Shown: positions 43,884 through 52,976 of the stretch, piece by piece
Layout: each line of letters begins with the position of its first letter
Numbering within the stretch: the stretch's first letter is position 1
Source of the DNA: JAGLHV01 sp023143305 [NCBI: Clostridia bacterium]
Lineage (GTDB): Bacteria; CBDUZB01; JAGLHV01
DNA length: 64,000 nucleotides
NCBI GenBank assembly: GCA_030637025.1
Contig: DAOVVV010000003.1
Span: 27,087 to 91,086 of the forward strand
Reading direction: 5' to 3'
The notes under the pieces: model-generated
Databases searched by the model: none
Told to the model about the DNA's origin: nothing
The model's input: only the letters and a program-made list of their open reading frames with translations
Program-made: the position numbers and the translations under genes

Positions 43884-45978
43884 TCCGCTTATTCTCCTTT
43901 GGGAAAGATTTTTTCAAAGGAACAAAATCTGTTTTTTCTTCTTTGTTATCGTCTTTTTTAACCTTTTCATTATTATTTTTATTGTTTTCGACAGAATTAC
44001 CTTTGTTGTTATTATCTTTCTGCTTATCTAACTCCTCTGCTTGCTCCACTAATTTTTCAGGAATCTCTATTGCCTGTACATATTGAAAAGCAATATTTTT
44101 TTGTTTCTCTTCTTTTTCTATCCATTCTGTCTGAGCAACCACCATATAACGACCATCCCGTTTCGGATAAAATTTATTAATTTTAATCTTAAAAGGAACA
44201 ACAACCTCATAAGCAGGACCGATTATCTTTATTTTTTTACAATTTTTACCTATTACTTTTATGCCCTTTTGAGGCAAAATTCTAACTTTAATATCACATA
44301 TTTCTTCAGGTTTTAAATTATTTACTTTTACTTTAATTCTAAAAACTTTATTAAAAACAGCTTTTGAGGGAGCTAAAACATCGGTTTTTAAAAAATATAT
44401 TTTCCATTTTTCCCTCAGTCTTGAAAAAAGTGCCCCTCCGGCCAACATCCATTCATGACGGGAATAAGGGCCCCGGCGTCCCCATAAGATACGGGATAAA
44501 CAGTGAATAAAAACCCCTTTACTTATTCCATCCTTATATATTTCATTTACGGCTCTCATACTCCGATTATACATTTCTTCGGGTCCGGCGGGATTAACAG
44601 TGCGTTGATGTAGAGGCCAATCAACAATATTCCCTCCAACAATATTAGCCTGATTCTTTCCCATATATTTATGCCAATCATTGATTAAGGTATCATATTG
44701 TTCTTTATCCGCTTCATAAAGCATTACTGCATCTATATCTACCCCTGCAGCATTAAACATTACCGGATCCTGCCCATGTTGCCAGCCTTTATCCCAACTT
44801 AAAGTATACGCCCACAAAGGTTTTTTCAGTTTAACCTCTTTTCTTATTTTCTTAATTATCAATGCCGTTTGCCGGGCCCGCCACCATTGCCATTGATCAA
44901 TAAGTGCCCAATCCTTACGCGCAATTTTTTTCCTGGCTAACCAAATCATTCTTTCCTGTCTACTAAATTCTTTCCATTGGGGAGGGGTCTTTACTTCCAT
45001 TTCAGCAACAAAATCATCTACTAATTCATAGCCTCCCAGGGCATTACGAATATAATCAATTCCGATATAATCAATTTCCGGCATATTATTTAAATATTTG
45101 ATAAATTCAATAATATCTTTTAACCTCTTTTTATCCCCTATAGAAACAGACCTGGTAGGAAAACAAATATTTTTCTTTGCATTATATTCCCAGGCATAAT
45201 CATAATTAAGTTCTTTATGTGCCCGGCCAAAAGTCAAATAAGCAACTACCCATGCACCAAATTTAATCCCTCGCTGATGGGCATAAGCAGCAAATTCAGG
45301 CATAAACTCCAGATTATCTTTTATCCAGGGAAAATCATCGGTTAAGTTTCCATGTCTATAATTTGCCGTTTGACCGGCTAAATACCAAAAAGTATTTCCT
45401 CCGGCAAATTCTACCCAATCAAAAATTTTCTTCCAATCCCCCTTTTCCCCATCCGGCCCTTTAAATACTTTTCTCTTCAGGGGAACGGGGTTTTCAAAAG
45501 TTATCACACACAATCCCGGTTTTAAATCAAAAGGCACCTTTCTTTTTATTGAAAATTTAGTTTCTAATTTTGTGTTTTTTCCTTCATTTATTTTCTGAAT
45601 TTGTTGTGGAAAAAATAATTTAACTAAATACTCCCCCTCATCAGCATTCCAGAAAACAGGCCAGCTTCCCTCCCACAATTCCTTATCTTTATTATATTTA
45701 AAGCTTATTGCTTTCTTTTTTCCAATAGTGCTTTGTACGATATTGTCTTTATAAACAAGCGCATAAAAATTATTTTCTTTTAAGAAATTCTGCACCTTTT
45801 TATCATTAATTCCAACAGTAATCTTAACAATATCATAGTGCAGATATTCCGGCTGGGAAAGAGATAAAACAACCACCGGCAAGCAATCCCTTTTAAATAA
45901 AAATCGTCCTTCTACTCTATTAGGGGAAAAATAGAATATATTTATTATCAAACTTAAAGAAATAAAAATTTTTTTCAT
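43876..45978 (-). CDS. Secreted TIM-barrel protein, possible GHL10-like glycoside hydrolase
   Basis: The ATG at 45978 (GAAAGG ten bases upstream) begins a signal peptide, MKKIFISLSLIINIFYF. The frame is open further to 46053, but that would overlap dtd. An N-terminal beta domain (~25-165) precedes a TIM-barrel-like region (~185-530) with FAGGNTFWYLAGQTANYRHGN, FAAYAHQRGIKFGAWVV and EIDYIGIDYIRN. The last resembles the DGIxLDYIRYP motif of GHL10 (DUF187) proteins. A beta domain follows, then an Asn/Lys/Glu-rich low-complexity tail (~645-700). The substrate is unknown and hydrolase activity is inference. Confidence 0.6.
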   Translation of the reverse strand: MKKIFISLSLIINIFYFSPNRVEGRFLFKRDCLPVVVLSLSQPEYLHYDIVKITVGINDKKVQNFLKENNFYALVYKDNIVQSTIGKKKAISFKYNKDKELWEGSWPVFWNADEGEYLVKLFFPQQIQKINEGKNTKLETKFSIKRKVPFDLKPGLCVITFENPVPLKRKVFKGPDGEKGDWKKIFDWVEFAGGNTFWYLAGQTANYRHGNLTDDFPWIKDNLEFMPEFAAYAHQRGIKFGAWVVAYLTFGRAHKELNYDYAWEYNAKKNICFPTRSVSIGDKKRLKDIIEFIKYLNNMPEIDYIGIDYIRNALGGYELVDDFVAEMEVKTPPQWKEFSRQERMIWLARKKIARKDWALIDQWQWWRARQTALIIKKIRKEVKLKKPLWAYTLSWDKGWQHGQDPVMFNAAGVDIDAVMLYEADKEQYDTLINDWHKYMGKNQANIVGGNIVDWPLHQRTVNPAGPEEMYNRSMRAVNEIYKDGISKGVFIHCLSRILWGRRGPYSRHEWMLAGGALFSRLREKWKIYFLKTDVLAPSKAVFNKVFRIKVKVNNLKPEEICDIKVRILPQKGIKVIGKNCKKIKIIGPAYEVVVPFKIKINKFYPKRDGRYMVVAQTEWIEKEEKQKNIAFQYVQAIEIPEKLVEQAEELDKQKDNNNKGNSVENNKNNNEKVKKDDNKEEKTDFVPLKKSFPKENKRNE

Positions 45979-46030
45979 TTTTTTTAGAACCTTTCTATTT
46001 TTATGGCTTATTAAAAGCTTACTCTGTCTA

Positions 46031-46507
46031 TCATCTCTGTGTCTTCCCGGCAAAAATAATTTGAGTATCCAATATTAAAGTAACCGGGCCGTCATTATGC
46101 ATACAAACCAGCATATCTGCACCAAATTTACCTGTTTTTACGGTTAACTTGTCTTGTTCCAGCATAAAAACAAACTGATTATATAATTCTTTTGCTTCCC
46201 GAGGGTCAGCAGCATAGGTAAAATCAGGACGCCGCCCTCTACTGCAATCAGCATAAAGAGTAAATTGAGAAACAACCAGTATTTCTCCTTTTATATCCGA
46301 CAAAGAGTAATTCATTTTCCCTTCATCATCTGAAAAGATACGCAAATCAATAATTTTACGCACTAACCATTGCAGATCTTTTTCATTATCTTGTTTGCCT
46401 ATACCCAAAAATACAACTATTCCCTGCTTAATACTTTCCCTTATTTCCTCTTTTTCATTTTTAATAATAACTTCTGCCTGAGATACTCTTTGAATGACTG
46501 CTCTCAT
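46031..46507 (-). CDS. dtd: D-aminoacyl-tRNA deacylase
   Basis: The enzyme removes D-amino acids (and glycine) wrongly attached to tRNA. The 158-residue protein opens MRAVIQRVSQAEVII. It carries the active-site motif VVSQFTLYADCSRGRRPDF and, near the C-terminus, the second motif MHNDGPVTLILDT, where the cross-subunit Gly-cisPro is expected. The length is close to the usual ~145-150 with a short extra tail. Confidence 0.95.
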   Translation of the reverse strand: MRAVIQRVSQAEVIIKNEKEEIRESIKQGIVVFLGIGKQDNEKDLQWLVRKIIDLRIFSDDEGKMNYSLSDIKGEILVVSQFTLYADCSRGRRPDFTYAADPREAKELYNQFVFMLEQDKLTVKTGKFGADMLVCMHNDGPVTLILDTQIIFAGKTQR

Positions 46508-46608
46508 TTATTTGCCTTTTATTTAACTTAAACATTCTATCGGCCGCTAAGCAATAATAGAATGCATAGAAAAACAATTTCCTTCGTCTTATAAGTTTGG
46601 ATTAAAAA

Positions 46609-47091
46609 TCAGTTAATTATTTTCTCAAAAGAAAGCGCTTCCTGCTTTCTTTTAAAATTATTTATTTTTTCAAATAATTCATCTACTGTTTCTACCTGAA
46701 TCATTCCTTTTATCTTCCAGGAATTTAATCCAAAAACTCTTTTCTTGCAGGCAAGAGCTAACCCGATTTCTGAAAGTGTTCCATACGCACCGTCTATTGC
46801 TACCAGCAAGTCTGCTGTCTTTATAATAATTGCATTACGCGCATGATTCATTGCTGTTACTATGGGAATACTTATATACGGATTGACATGTTTTTCTTTA
46901 TTCGTCCCCGGTAAAATTCCAATAGTAATCCCCCCTGCTTCTTTACATCCCTTACAAGCAGCTTCCATAACCCCACCCATTCCTCCACAAACCAAAAAAT
47001 CTTCTCTTTCCGCAATTTTTCTTCCTACTTCATAAGCAGTCCTACTAACGCCCGTAGAACAACTAGCTGCTCCGATTACCCCTATAATCAT
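46609..47091 (-). CDS. SLOG-superfamily nucleotide-binding protein (TIGR00725-like)
   Basis: The 160-residue Rossmann-like protein has IGVIGAASCSTGVSRTAYEVG at the N-terminus, VCGGMGGVMEAACKGCKEAGG in the centre, and ADLLVAIDGAYGTLSEIGLALACKKRV. These are the motifs of the TIGR00725 / LOG-related family that binds nucleotides or nucleotide-derived ligands. The PGGxGTxxE motif of true LOG phosphoribohydrolases is here GAYGTLSE, so cytokinin-type activity is doubtful. The role is unknown. Confidence 0.75.
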   Translation of the reverse strand: MIIGVIGAASCSTGVSRTAYEVGRKIAEREDFLVCGGMGGVMEAACKGCKEAGGITIGILPGTNKEKHVNPYISIPIVTAMNHARNAIIIKTADLLVAIDGAYGTLSEIGLALACKKRVFGLNSWKIKGMIQVETVDELFEKINNFKRKQEALSFEKIIN

Positions 47092-47140
47092 ACTCTCTCC
47101 CCTTAAATTACATTTAAAACATTAAAAGAACAACCTAAAT

Positions 47141-48121
47141 TCATATTAAATTATATTCTTTATAAAAATTAACCGCATTCAAAATACTTTGTTTTATTGA
47201 GGTTCCGGGAATCCACCCTAATTTTTCCCTGGCTTTTTGTGCTGAAAAAAATCTATTCTTAGCAGAAAACATAACAACCTGCGGAGTAAAAGTTTTATGA
47301 TGTAAAATGTTTTCCGCAAAATAGGCCATACCATAACTAACGGGTAATAAGGATTTTGGCACTGTTAACTTTATTCTCCTAGAGTTTAAAACCCCGGAAA
47401 TTATATTCATTAATTCATAGTAAGATAAATTTTCATTGGCTAATATATATCTTTCGCCATTTTTACCTTTTTCTAAAGATAAAATATGCCCGCTAACAAC
47501 ATCTTCTACACTAACTACACTATTTCCGCCAAAAGGAGCAAAAGGGATTTTACCGTTTTTGATAGATTTTATCAAATTCCCCGTATTCATTTTAATATCA
47601 CCGGCTCCAAAAAAAGTCGTCGGACTTATAACTACTACTTCTAATTTATCTTTATAAGTAAAAGCTAGCTCTTCCGCTTGTTTTTTTATCCACATATACC
47701 CGATACTTTTATATTTTATATCAAATGGATTTTCTTCAGTAAGCAACTCATCTTCTTTAGAAATTCCAATTGCAGCCGTTGAACCGGTAATAATGACTTT
47801 CTTTATCTTGTTTCTTACGGCAGAATCCATTACATTGCGTGTACCTTCTACATTAACCCGGAACAGTTTTTTATTATCCCATTTAGTATAAGATACCAAT
47901 CCGGCTACATGAAAAACATAATCACAATCTTTCATTCCTCCGGATAAACTCTCAGTATCCTTTAAGTCACCTATTACCTTAGTAAATTTTAAATTTTCTA
48001 AAAAAGGATGGAATGATTTTTCTCTAAATAAAATATTTAAACAATGCCCGTCCTTAATTAAACGTTTAGCTAAATTTGAGCCTAAGTGACCCGTGGCTCC
48101 GGTAATAAATATTTTTGCCAT
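47141..48121 (-). CDS. Extended-SDR NAD(P)-dependent epimerase/dehydratase
   Basis: This 326-residue extended short-chain dehydrogenase has the glycine-rich FITGATGHLGSNLAKRLI at the N-terminus, DYVFHVAGLVSY, ITGSTAAIG and the catalytic Tyr-x-x-x-Lys in IGYMWIKKQAEE. It resembles HpnA / dihydroflavonol-reductase-like enzymes, which act on varied substrates such as sugar nucleotides or isoprenoid ketones. No hopanoid genes are nearby, so no specific substrate can be assigned. Confidence 0.8.
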   Translation of the reverse strand: MAKIFITGATGHLGSNLAKRLIKDGHCLNILFREKSFHPFLENLKFTKVIGDLKDTESLSGGMKDCDYVFHVAGLVSYTKWDNKKLFRVNVEGTRNVMDSAVRNKIKKVIITGSTAAIGISKEDELLTEENPFDIKYKSIGYMWIKKQAEELAFTYKDKLEVVVISPTTFFGAGDIKMNTGNLIKSIKNGKIPFAPFGGNSVVSVEDVVSGHILSLEKGKNGERYILANENLSYYELMNIISGVLNSRRIKLTVPKSLLPVSYGMAYFAENILHHKTFTPQVVMFSAKNRFFSAQKAREKLGWIPGTSIKQSILNAVNFYKEYNLI

Positions 48122-48321
48122 ATAATTTTATAATAAACCGTTTTGCTTTCCCCAAACAACAACTTCCGGAATTATTTCTTTATAATCAAAATGCTGTCAG
48201 GAAAAAAAGTCTCCCAATTTAAAAAATTTGCAAATAAGTGCAAATAAGGGGAATATAATTACCTGTTTGAACTCATTATTGCAAATAAATAATTATTATT
48301 AAATCAGTTCCCTTTTAACAT

Positions 48322-49050
48322 TTAATTTTTAATATAGTTTCTAAACCGCAATTTCCAAACTAAAAAAAAGGCCTCTTTAATAATCCCTTTACCTAATTTT
48401 GATTCTCCGAACTTACGGTCATGAAAAATTATGGGAATTTCTTCTATTTTAAGATCTTTTTCTTTTGTCTTCCGGTAAATATTATATTTCATTTCTATCT
48501 GAAAACCATATCCATTAGCACCTATTTTATCCAAATTCAATAATCTAAGCAATTCCACTTTATATCCATTAAATCCGCCGGTAGCATCTTTTATCTCAAT
48601 CCCGGTAACCATCCGGGTATAAAGATTAGCCCATTTACTTAAAAACAAACGATGATAAGGCCAATTACATATTCCGCCGCCCGGTACATAACGCGAACCA
48701 ACTACCAAATCATAACCCTGCTTAAATTTTGCTAAAAACCCTGACAAATATTGTGGATTATGAGAAAAATCCGCATCCATAGTAATAACAAATTTATAGT
48801 TTTGCTCTAATGCATATTTAAAACCCCTAATATAAGCCGTTCCCAAACCTTGTTTTCCGCTACGATGAATTACCGCTATTCTGGAATCATTTCCGGATAA
48901 ATCGTCAACCAACCGGCCGGTACCATCGGGAGAATTATCGTCAATAATTAAAATATCAAGGGAATTTTCAATATGGAAAATTTTTTCAATCAAAGACGAA
49001 ATATTTCCCTTTTCATTATAGGTGGGAATTATAATTAAATATTTATTCAT
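48322..49050 (-). CDS. GT2 polyprenyl-phosphate hexose transferase (DPM1-like)
   Basis: This 242-residue family 2 glycosyltransferase has IIPTYNEKGNISSLIEKI at the N-terminus, LIIDDNSPDGTG, FVITMDADFSHNPQYL (the metal-binding DAD) and VVGSRYVPGGG. The layout matches dolichyl-phosphate mannose synthase-like enzymes that attach a hexose to a polyprenyl phosphate. No TM segment is obvious. It would make the lipid-linked sugar donor for the GT39 enzyme at 49765, with the PAP2 phosphatase between. Confidence 0.88.
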   Translation of the reverse strand: MNKYLIIIPTYNEKGNISSLIEKIFHIENSLDILIIDDNSPDGTGRLVDDLSGNDSRIAVIHRSGKQGLGTAYIRGFKYALEQNYKFVITMDADFSHNPQYLSGFLAKFKQGYDLVVGSRYVPGGGICNWPYHRLFLSKWANLYTRMVTGIEIKDATGGFNGYKVELLRLLNLDKIGANGYGFQIEMKYNIYRKTKEKDLKIEEIPIIFHDRKFGESKLGKGIIKEAFFLVWKLRFRNYIKN

Positions 49051-49104
49051 ACTGTTTTTTTTCTTGTAATATTATTTTTAGTATAGCTGTGGATAATTAA
49101 ACCC

Positions 49105-49185
49105 TGGCCCTTTCGACTCCCTACAAGGGAGTTTATGCTGAGCCCTTCGACTACGCTCAAGATAAACTCAGCGGAGTGTCTCATT
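49105..49185. repeat. Palindromic intergenic repeat (copy 2 of 2)
   Basis: GAGTTTATGCTGAGC (49129-49143) and GCTCAAGATAAACTC (49155-49169) pair at 13 of 15 positions. The element matches the one at 6108-6205 in reverse orientation. It lies between the PAP2 gene (stop at 49190) and the GT2 gene (start 49050) in the direction of transcription, and would form a hairpin in the transcript. Confidence 0.7.
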
Positions 49186-49189
49186 GAAT

Positions 49190-49768
49190 TTAACCAATCA
49201 AAAGTGCTACCAAATAACCCAGTCCAGCACCAAAAATTACATCCCCCGGAAAATGAGCACCAACATAAACCCGTGAAAAGACTACCAGTAATGCAAATAT
49301 CCAGACTGTCCGCTTTAAAGAGGGAACTTCCTTTCCCAGATAAGCAGCCAGAGCAATTGCACTCCCGCTATGACCGGAAGGAAAAGAATATCTTCTCAAT
49401 GTCGAACCTAAAATATGTAATTGGCTATAAATGGCAGCCGGACGCGGACAGGGACAAATCCGTTTTATCATCTGGATTAATACCCCGGTTATTATTAAAA
49501 TAAGTGCAGCCCTAACTAACTTTCCCCCACCCTTCACTGCTCCCAGGGCTATAACCAGGACAGCTAAAATTACTCCATCCCCTAAAAAAGTCAAGGGCAA
49601 AAATAAATCATCCAACCAGGGTTGATGAGCATTATTAACAAACAAAAAAAACTTCCTATCACCCACCTGCCAAAAATGCAATACCAACCCTAAAATTAAA
49701 AACAAAAAAGCTTTAAAAAATTTCTTTTTAAGCCTGCCCTCTACTCTTGATTTTATAAAATATTTCAC
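49190..49768 (-). CDS. PAP2-family membrane phosphatase
   Basis: The 192-residue protein has about five hydrophobic segments. All three parts of the PAP2 active site are visible: KRICPCPRP (KX6RP), YSFPSGHSG (PSGH) and SRVYVGAHFPGD (SRX5HX3D). Family members dephosphorylate lipid (pyro)phosphates such as undecaprenyl pyrophosphate or lipid A phosphate. It overlaps the GT39 gene by 4 bp (ATGA), so its substrate is probably a polyprenyl phosphate or lipid A species used by that enzyme. Confidence 0.92.
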   Translation of the reverse strand: MKYFIKSRVEGRLKKKFFKAFLFLILGLVLHFWQVGDRKFFLFVNNAHQPWLDDLFLPLTFLGDGVILAVLVIALGAVKGGGKLVRAALILIITGVLIQMIKRICPCPRPAAIYSQLHILGSTLRRYSFPSGHSGSAIALAAYLGKEVPSLKRTVWIFALLVVFSRVYVGAHFPGDVIFGAGLGYLVALLIG

Positions 49769-51204
49769 CTTTCCCTTACTCCTTGAAAATTAACCAAATA
49801 ATATAAATAAAAATTACGCACTATTTTTCCCGCCCGCAAAACAGGAATCTCTTTAACCCATTTAATACTATCAAAATGATAATTTTTTTCCGGCAAAGTA
49901 AAATAGCGGCTGTGAGTAAAATAAATAACATCTTTTCCTATTATTTTTTCCGTTTCCTGCCAAAAATTTTCGGCACTAATCCGGGTAGGATGCATTATAT
50001 ATACTTCTTCCCTTGCTGCAAAACTAAATTGAGCACCGGTCTGATACCGCTCAGCTAACAAAAAAACCTCCCCGGTAATTTCTTTTTTTATATTTTTTAT
50101 TTCTTTACCCAGTTGTCCCCATCCGTATAAATCATTGGTTATATCTTCTTTAGCCGGTATGGGTAAAATAGGATATAAAGTCTGCCCGATGAGTACAAAA
50201 ATCATTAAACCGCAAAGACAAAGATTAATTTTGTAAATTTTCTTCCAACCGGAAGTCATAAAAGGAAGAGAACCTGCGGCTAAAAATCCTCCGATATAAC
50301 CTAAAGCAGGCCAATGAGGTTTAAAAGAAGAAGAGAAAAAACTATTTAAACTAAATAAAATGATAATAGGAAATGAAGTAAAGAAAAGATACTTTTTTTC
50401 CCATTGCCCATTTTCTGAAAAACCTTCCTTATATAAACGCCAAAAACCTCCGCCGGCTAAAATAATAGCAAAGGGAGAAAAATAAGTTAATTGAGACCCC
50501 ACAAAAACAAAAAATCTTTTTATGGAAAACCCACCCCCGTGCCTTCCCATAAATTGAAAATAAAAACTTGCCCAATCATTCTGTGCATTCCAGATAATTA
50601 CCGGAGAAAAAATGATGAACATTAAAAAAAAGGCTAAATACGGTTCCTTTTTTCTAAGCCAAAAACGATGCTGGGGAGAAAATATTAGATATAATACAAC
50701 TAAAAAAGGTAAGAGAAATCCATTATATTTACTCAAACAGGCAAATCCCGCACTTATCCCGGCTATATACCAATATGAATTTCTATTTTCCTTTAGTGCT
50801 AAATAAATTAAATATAAAGTTAAAACCCAGAAAACAGATAACGGGCTGTCCGGAGCAACTATTACCCCCCCCACAAAAAATATAGGAACCAAAACAATTA
50901 AAATCATTCCGGAAATTGCTTCTTTTTCCGGATAAATTTCTTTAGCCCAAAGATAAAGAATCCAAGTAAATAAACTAACAGCAATCAATGCTTCCAGATG
51001 AACAACAAAAGCACTATCTCCCAGCAGTTTAGTTAAAAACCAGATAATATAAGTCACCATAGGAGGGTGATCGTAGAAACTTAAATCCAAATGCTGAGCC
51101 CAAACCCAATGATAAACCTCATCGTCACCTAAACCTACTATAGCAATAACTAACAATCGCACAAAAACACTTAAGCCAAAAATAATCCAAAACTTTTTCT
51201 TCAT
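49765..51204 (-). CDS. GT39 / ArnT-like membrane glycosyltransferase
   Basis: The 479-residue integral membrane protein has about 11-12 TM segments and the GT-C family signatures GLGDDEVYHWVWAQHLDLSFYDHPPMV near the N-terminus, where the acidic pair DDE is catalytic in ArnT/PMT enzymes. Such enzymes use polyprenyl-phosphate sugars to modify lipid A or proteins in the periplasm. The PAP2 and DPM1-like genes downstream complete a plausible donor cycle. The sugar and the acceptor are not known. Confidence 0.85.
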   Translation of the reverse strand: MKKKFWIIFGLSVFVRLLVIAIVGLGDDEVYHWVWAQHLDLSFYDHPPMVTYIIWFLTKLLGDSAFVVHLEALIAVSLFTWILYLWAKEIYPEKEAISGMILIVLVPIFFVGGVIVAPDSPLSVFWVLTLYLIYLALKENRNSYWYIAGISAGFACLSKYNGFLLPFLVVLYLIFSPQHRFWLRKKEPYLAFFLMFIIFSPVIIWNAQNDWASFYFQFMGRHGGGFSIKRFFVFVGSQLTYFSPFAIILAGGGFWRLYKEGFSENGQWEKKYLFFTSFPIIILFSLNSFFSSSFKPHWPALGYIGGFLAAGSLPFMTSGWKKIYKINLCLCGLMIFVLIGQTLYPILPIPAKEDITNDLYGWGQLGKEIKNIKKEITGEVFLLAERYQTGAQFSFAAREEVYIMHPTRISAENFWQETEKIIGKDVIYFTHSRYFTLPEKNYHFDSIKWVKEIPVLRAGKIVRNFYLYYLVNFQGVRER

Positions 51205-51285
51205 TTAAACAAAAACTCCTTTATAAATTTTGAAGGCATTATACCTCTTTAACAGGGACAAGGTCAACTATAAAATGGAAGATAT

Positions 51286-52272
51286 CTACTTAAAATCATA
51301 AGCCCTTCCGGTTAATCTTTCCACATATCTTTGTGCGGAAAAAGCAGCCGTTGCTCCATCACCACAAGCAGTAATTACCTGCCGCAGTAACTTATGACGG
51401 CAATCCCCCCCGGCAAATATTCCTTCCACAGATGAAAACATATTATCATCGACTATAATATATCCTTCTTCATCTAATTCTATTAAATTTTTTTCTTTAG
51501 AAGAGGGATGGATTTTAAGAAAATCCGTATTCGGTTTAAATCCAACAAAGATAAATACCCCCTGGCAAGGAAACTTTTTCTCTTGCTGAGTTTTAATATC
51601 TTTTATTTTAACTGCTTCTACTTTTTCTTTACCTAAAATCCCAGTAACCTGTGTTTCCCATAAAAAATCTATTTTTTTCTGGGAAAAAACTCTCTCCTGC
51701 AAAATACTCGTCGCCCGCAAGCGGTTACGCCGATGAATAAGAGTAATTTTGTTAACAAATTTAGTTAAATGCAATGCTTCTTCTATAGCCGTATCCCCTC
51801 CACCAATTACCACTATATCTTTACCCTTATAAAATGCTCCGTCACAGGTAGCACAATAAGAAACTCCTCTCCCTCGAAATTCCTCTTCCCCTGAGATATT
51901 TAATTTTCTCGGTTTTGCTCCGGTAGCTATAATTACAGCCTGTGCCGTATATTCTTTTTGTTTTGTAACAACCTGCCATAATTTAGAATTTTTTTCTTCT
52001 TTTATTCTTAAAGTTTGAACCTCTTCATCAATAATTTTCAGGCCAAAAGCTAATGCCTGTTTTTTAAATTGGATAATTAATTCAAAGGTTTCTATCCCCG
52101 GTGTAAATCCGGGATAATTTTCAATTTTATCTCCAAGAAGAAGCTGAGAGGAAAGAGAAGAACTTTCCATGAGCAAAGTTTTCAGTCTTGCCCGGGAAGC
52201 ATATAACCCAGCAGTCAATCCTGCCGGCCCTCCTCCGATAATAATAAGCTCATAAATATTTTTCTGATTCAT
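51286..52272 (-). CDS. trxB: Thioredoxin reductase
   Basis: This 328-residue FAD/NADPH enzyme has the FAD motif IIGGGPAGLTAGLYASRA, the redox pair Cys140-Cys143 in SYCATCDGAFYKGK, the NADPH motif VVIGGGDTAIEEALHL, and the second FAD motif GIFAGGDCRHKLLRQVITACGDG. It reduces thioredoxins (TrxA at 56170) and, through CcdA, the envelope thioredoxin TlpA-like protein. It starts next to ccdA with no gap (stop of ccdA at 52273). Confidence 0.95.
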   Translation of the reverse strand: MNQKNIYELIIIGGGPAGLTAGLYASRARLKTLLMESSSLSSQLLLGDKIENYPGFTPGIETFELIIQFKKQALAFGLKIIDEEVQTLRIKEEKNSKLWQVVTKQKEYTAQAVIIATGAKPRKLNISGEEEFRGRGVSYCATCDGAFYKGKDIVVIGGGDTAIEEALHLTKFVNKITLIHRRNRLRATSILQERVFSQKKIDFLWETQVTGILGKEKVEAVKIKDIKTQQEKKFPCQGVFIFVGFKPNTDFLKIHPSSKEKNLIELDEEGYIIVDDNMFSSVEGIFAGGDCRHKLLRQVITACGDGATAAFSAQRYVERLTGRAYDFK

Positions 52273-52968
52273 TTAAAAAACTCCTGCAGATTTTAATATA
52301 ATTCCGCCCCCTATAATAATGAGTACTATTCCTGTTATCAAGGTAATTAAACTAAACGCTTTTTTTACCTTAGCCAGCCAACCCATAATTTTCCCGATAC
52401 TTAAACTAACCAGAAGAAAAGGAATAGCCAACCCTAAAGAATAAAAACCCAAAAGAACAACCCCTTCAGTCAAACTCTTTTTAGTAGCAGCTAAAGCCAG
52501 AATACTTCCTAATATAGGACCTACACAAGGTGTCCAACCCAAAGCAAAAACCGCACCAACAATAAAAGAACCGATAAAGGTTGCCGGTTTACGGGCAAGA
52601 TGGAACTTCTTTTCATATTGCAAACTTTTAATTTTAAAAACTCCACAAACATGCAAACCAAACAAAAGAATAATTATACCGCCAATCAATTCAATTAGTT
52701 TCTGATTGGCGAAAATAAGATTTCCCATATAAGCAGCCGAAGCTCCCAGTGATACAAAAATAAAGGAAAATCCTAATATAAATAGAAGAGTTTCTATAAA
52801 TATTTTTCTAGAACTACTTTTTAAATTTTCTGGATCACTCCCTCTAAGCTCATCCACGGATAAACCACTAATAAAGGAAATATATACAGGAAGCAACGGT
52901 AAAATACAGGGAGAGAAAAAAGATAAAATTCCTGCACTAAAAGAAATTAATATAGAAACATCATTCAT
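52273..52968 (-). CDS. ccdA: CcdA-family thiol-disulfide transmembrane transporter
   Basis: This 231-residue protein has six hydrophobic segments with the two redox Cys motifs FFSPCILPLLPVYISFISG and LGWTPCVGPILGSIL. CcdA passes electrons from cytoplasmic thioredoxin to periplasmic thioredoxin-like proteins. It lies between tlpA-like (8 bp upstream) and trxB, so all three steps of the relay are encoded together. It could also be called a DsbD-type transmembrane domain. Confidence 0.93.
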   Translation of the reverse strand: MNDVSILISFSAGILSFFSPCILPLLPVYISFISGLSVDELRGSDPENLKSSSRKIFIETLLFILGFSFIFVSLGASAAYMGNLIFANQKLIELIGGIIILLFGLHVCGVFKIKSLQYEKKFHLARKPATFIGSFIVGAVFALGWTPCVGPILGSILALAATKKSLTEGVVLLGFYSLGLAIPFLLVSLSIGKIMGWLAKVKKAFSLITLITGIVLIIIGGGIILKSAGVF

Positions 52969-52976
52969 TTTTTATC

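Noticed and set aside
43876-46053. Longer start of the secreted TIM-barrel protein at 46053.
   Set aside because: It would overlap dtd, put charged residues before the signal peptide, and lacks a ribosome site. The ATG at 45978 has one.
46609-47091. Cytokinin-activating LOG phosphoribohydrolase.
   Set aside because: The PGGxGTxxE motif is replaced by GAYGTLSE, so only the wider SLOG superfamily is supported.
48170-48300. Short GCAAATAA direct repeats near 48230 and 48280.
   Set aside because: Only two or three copies of a low-complexity AT-rich word, and no clear structure. Not enough for a repeat family.
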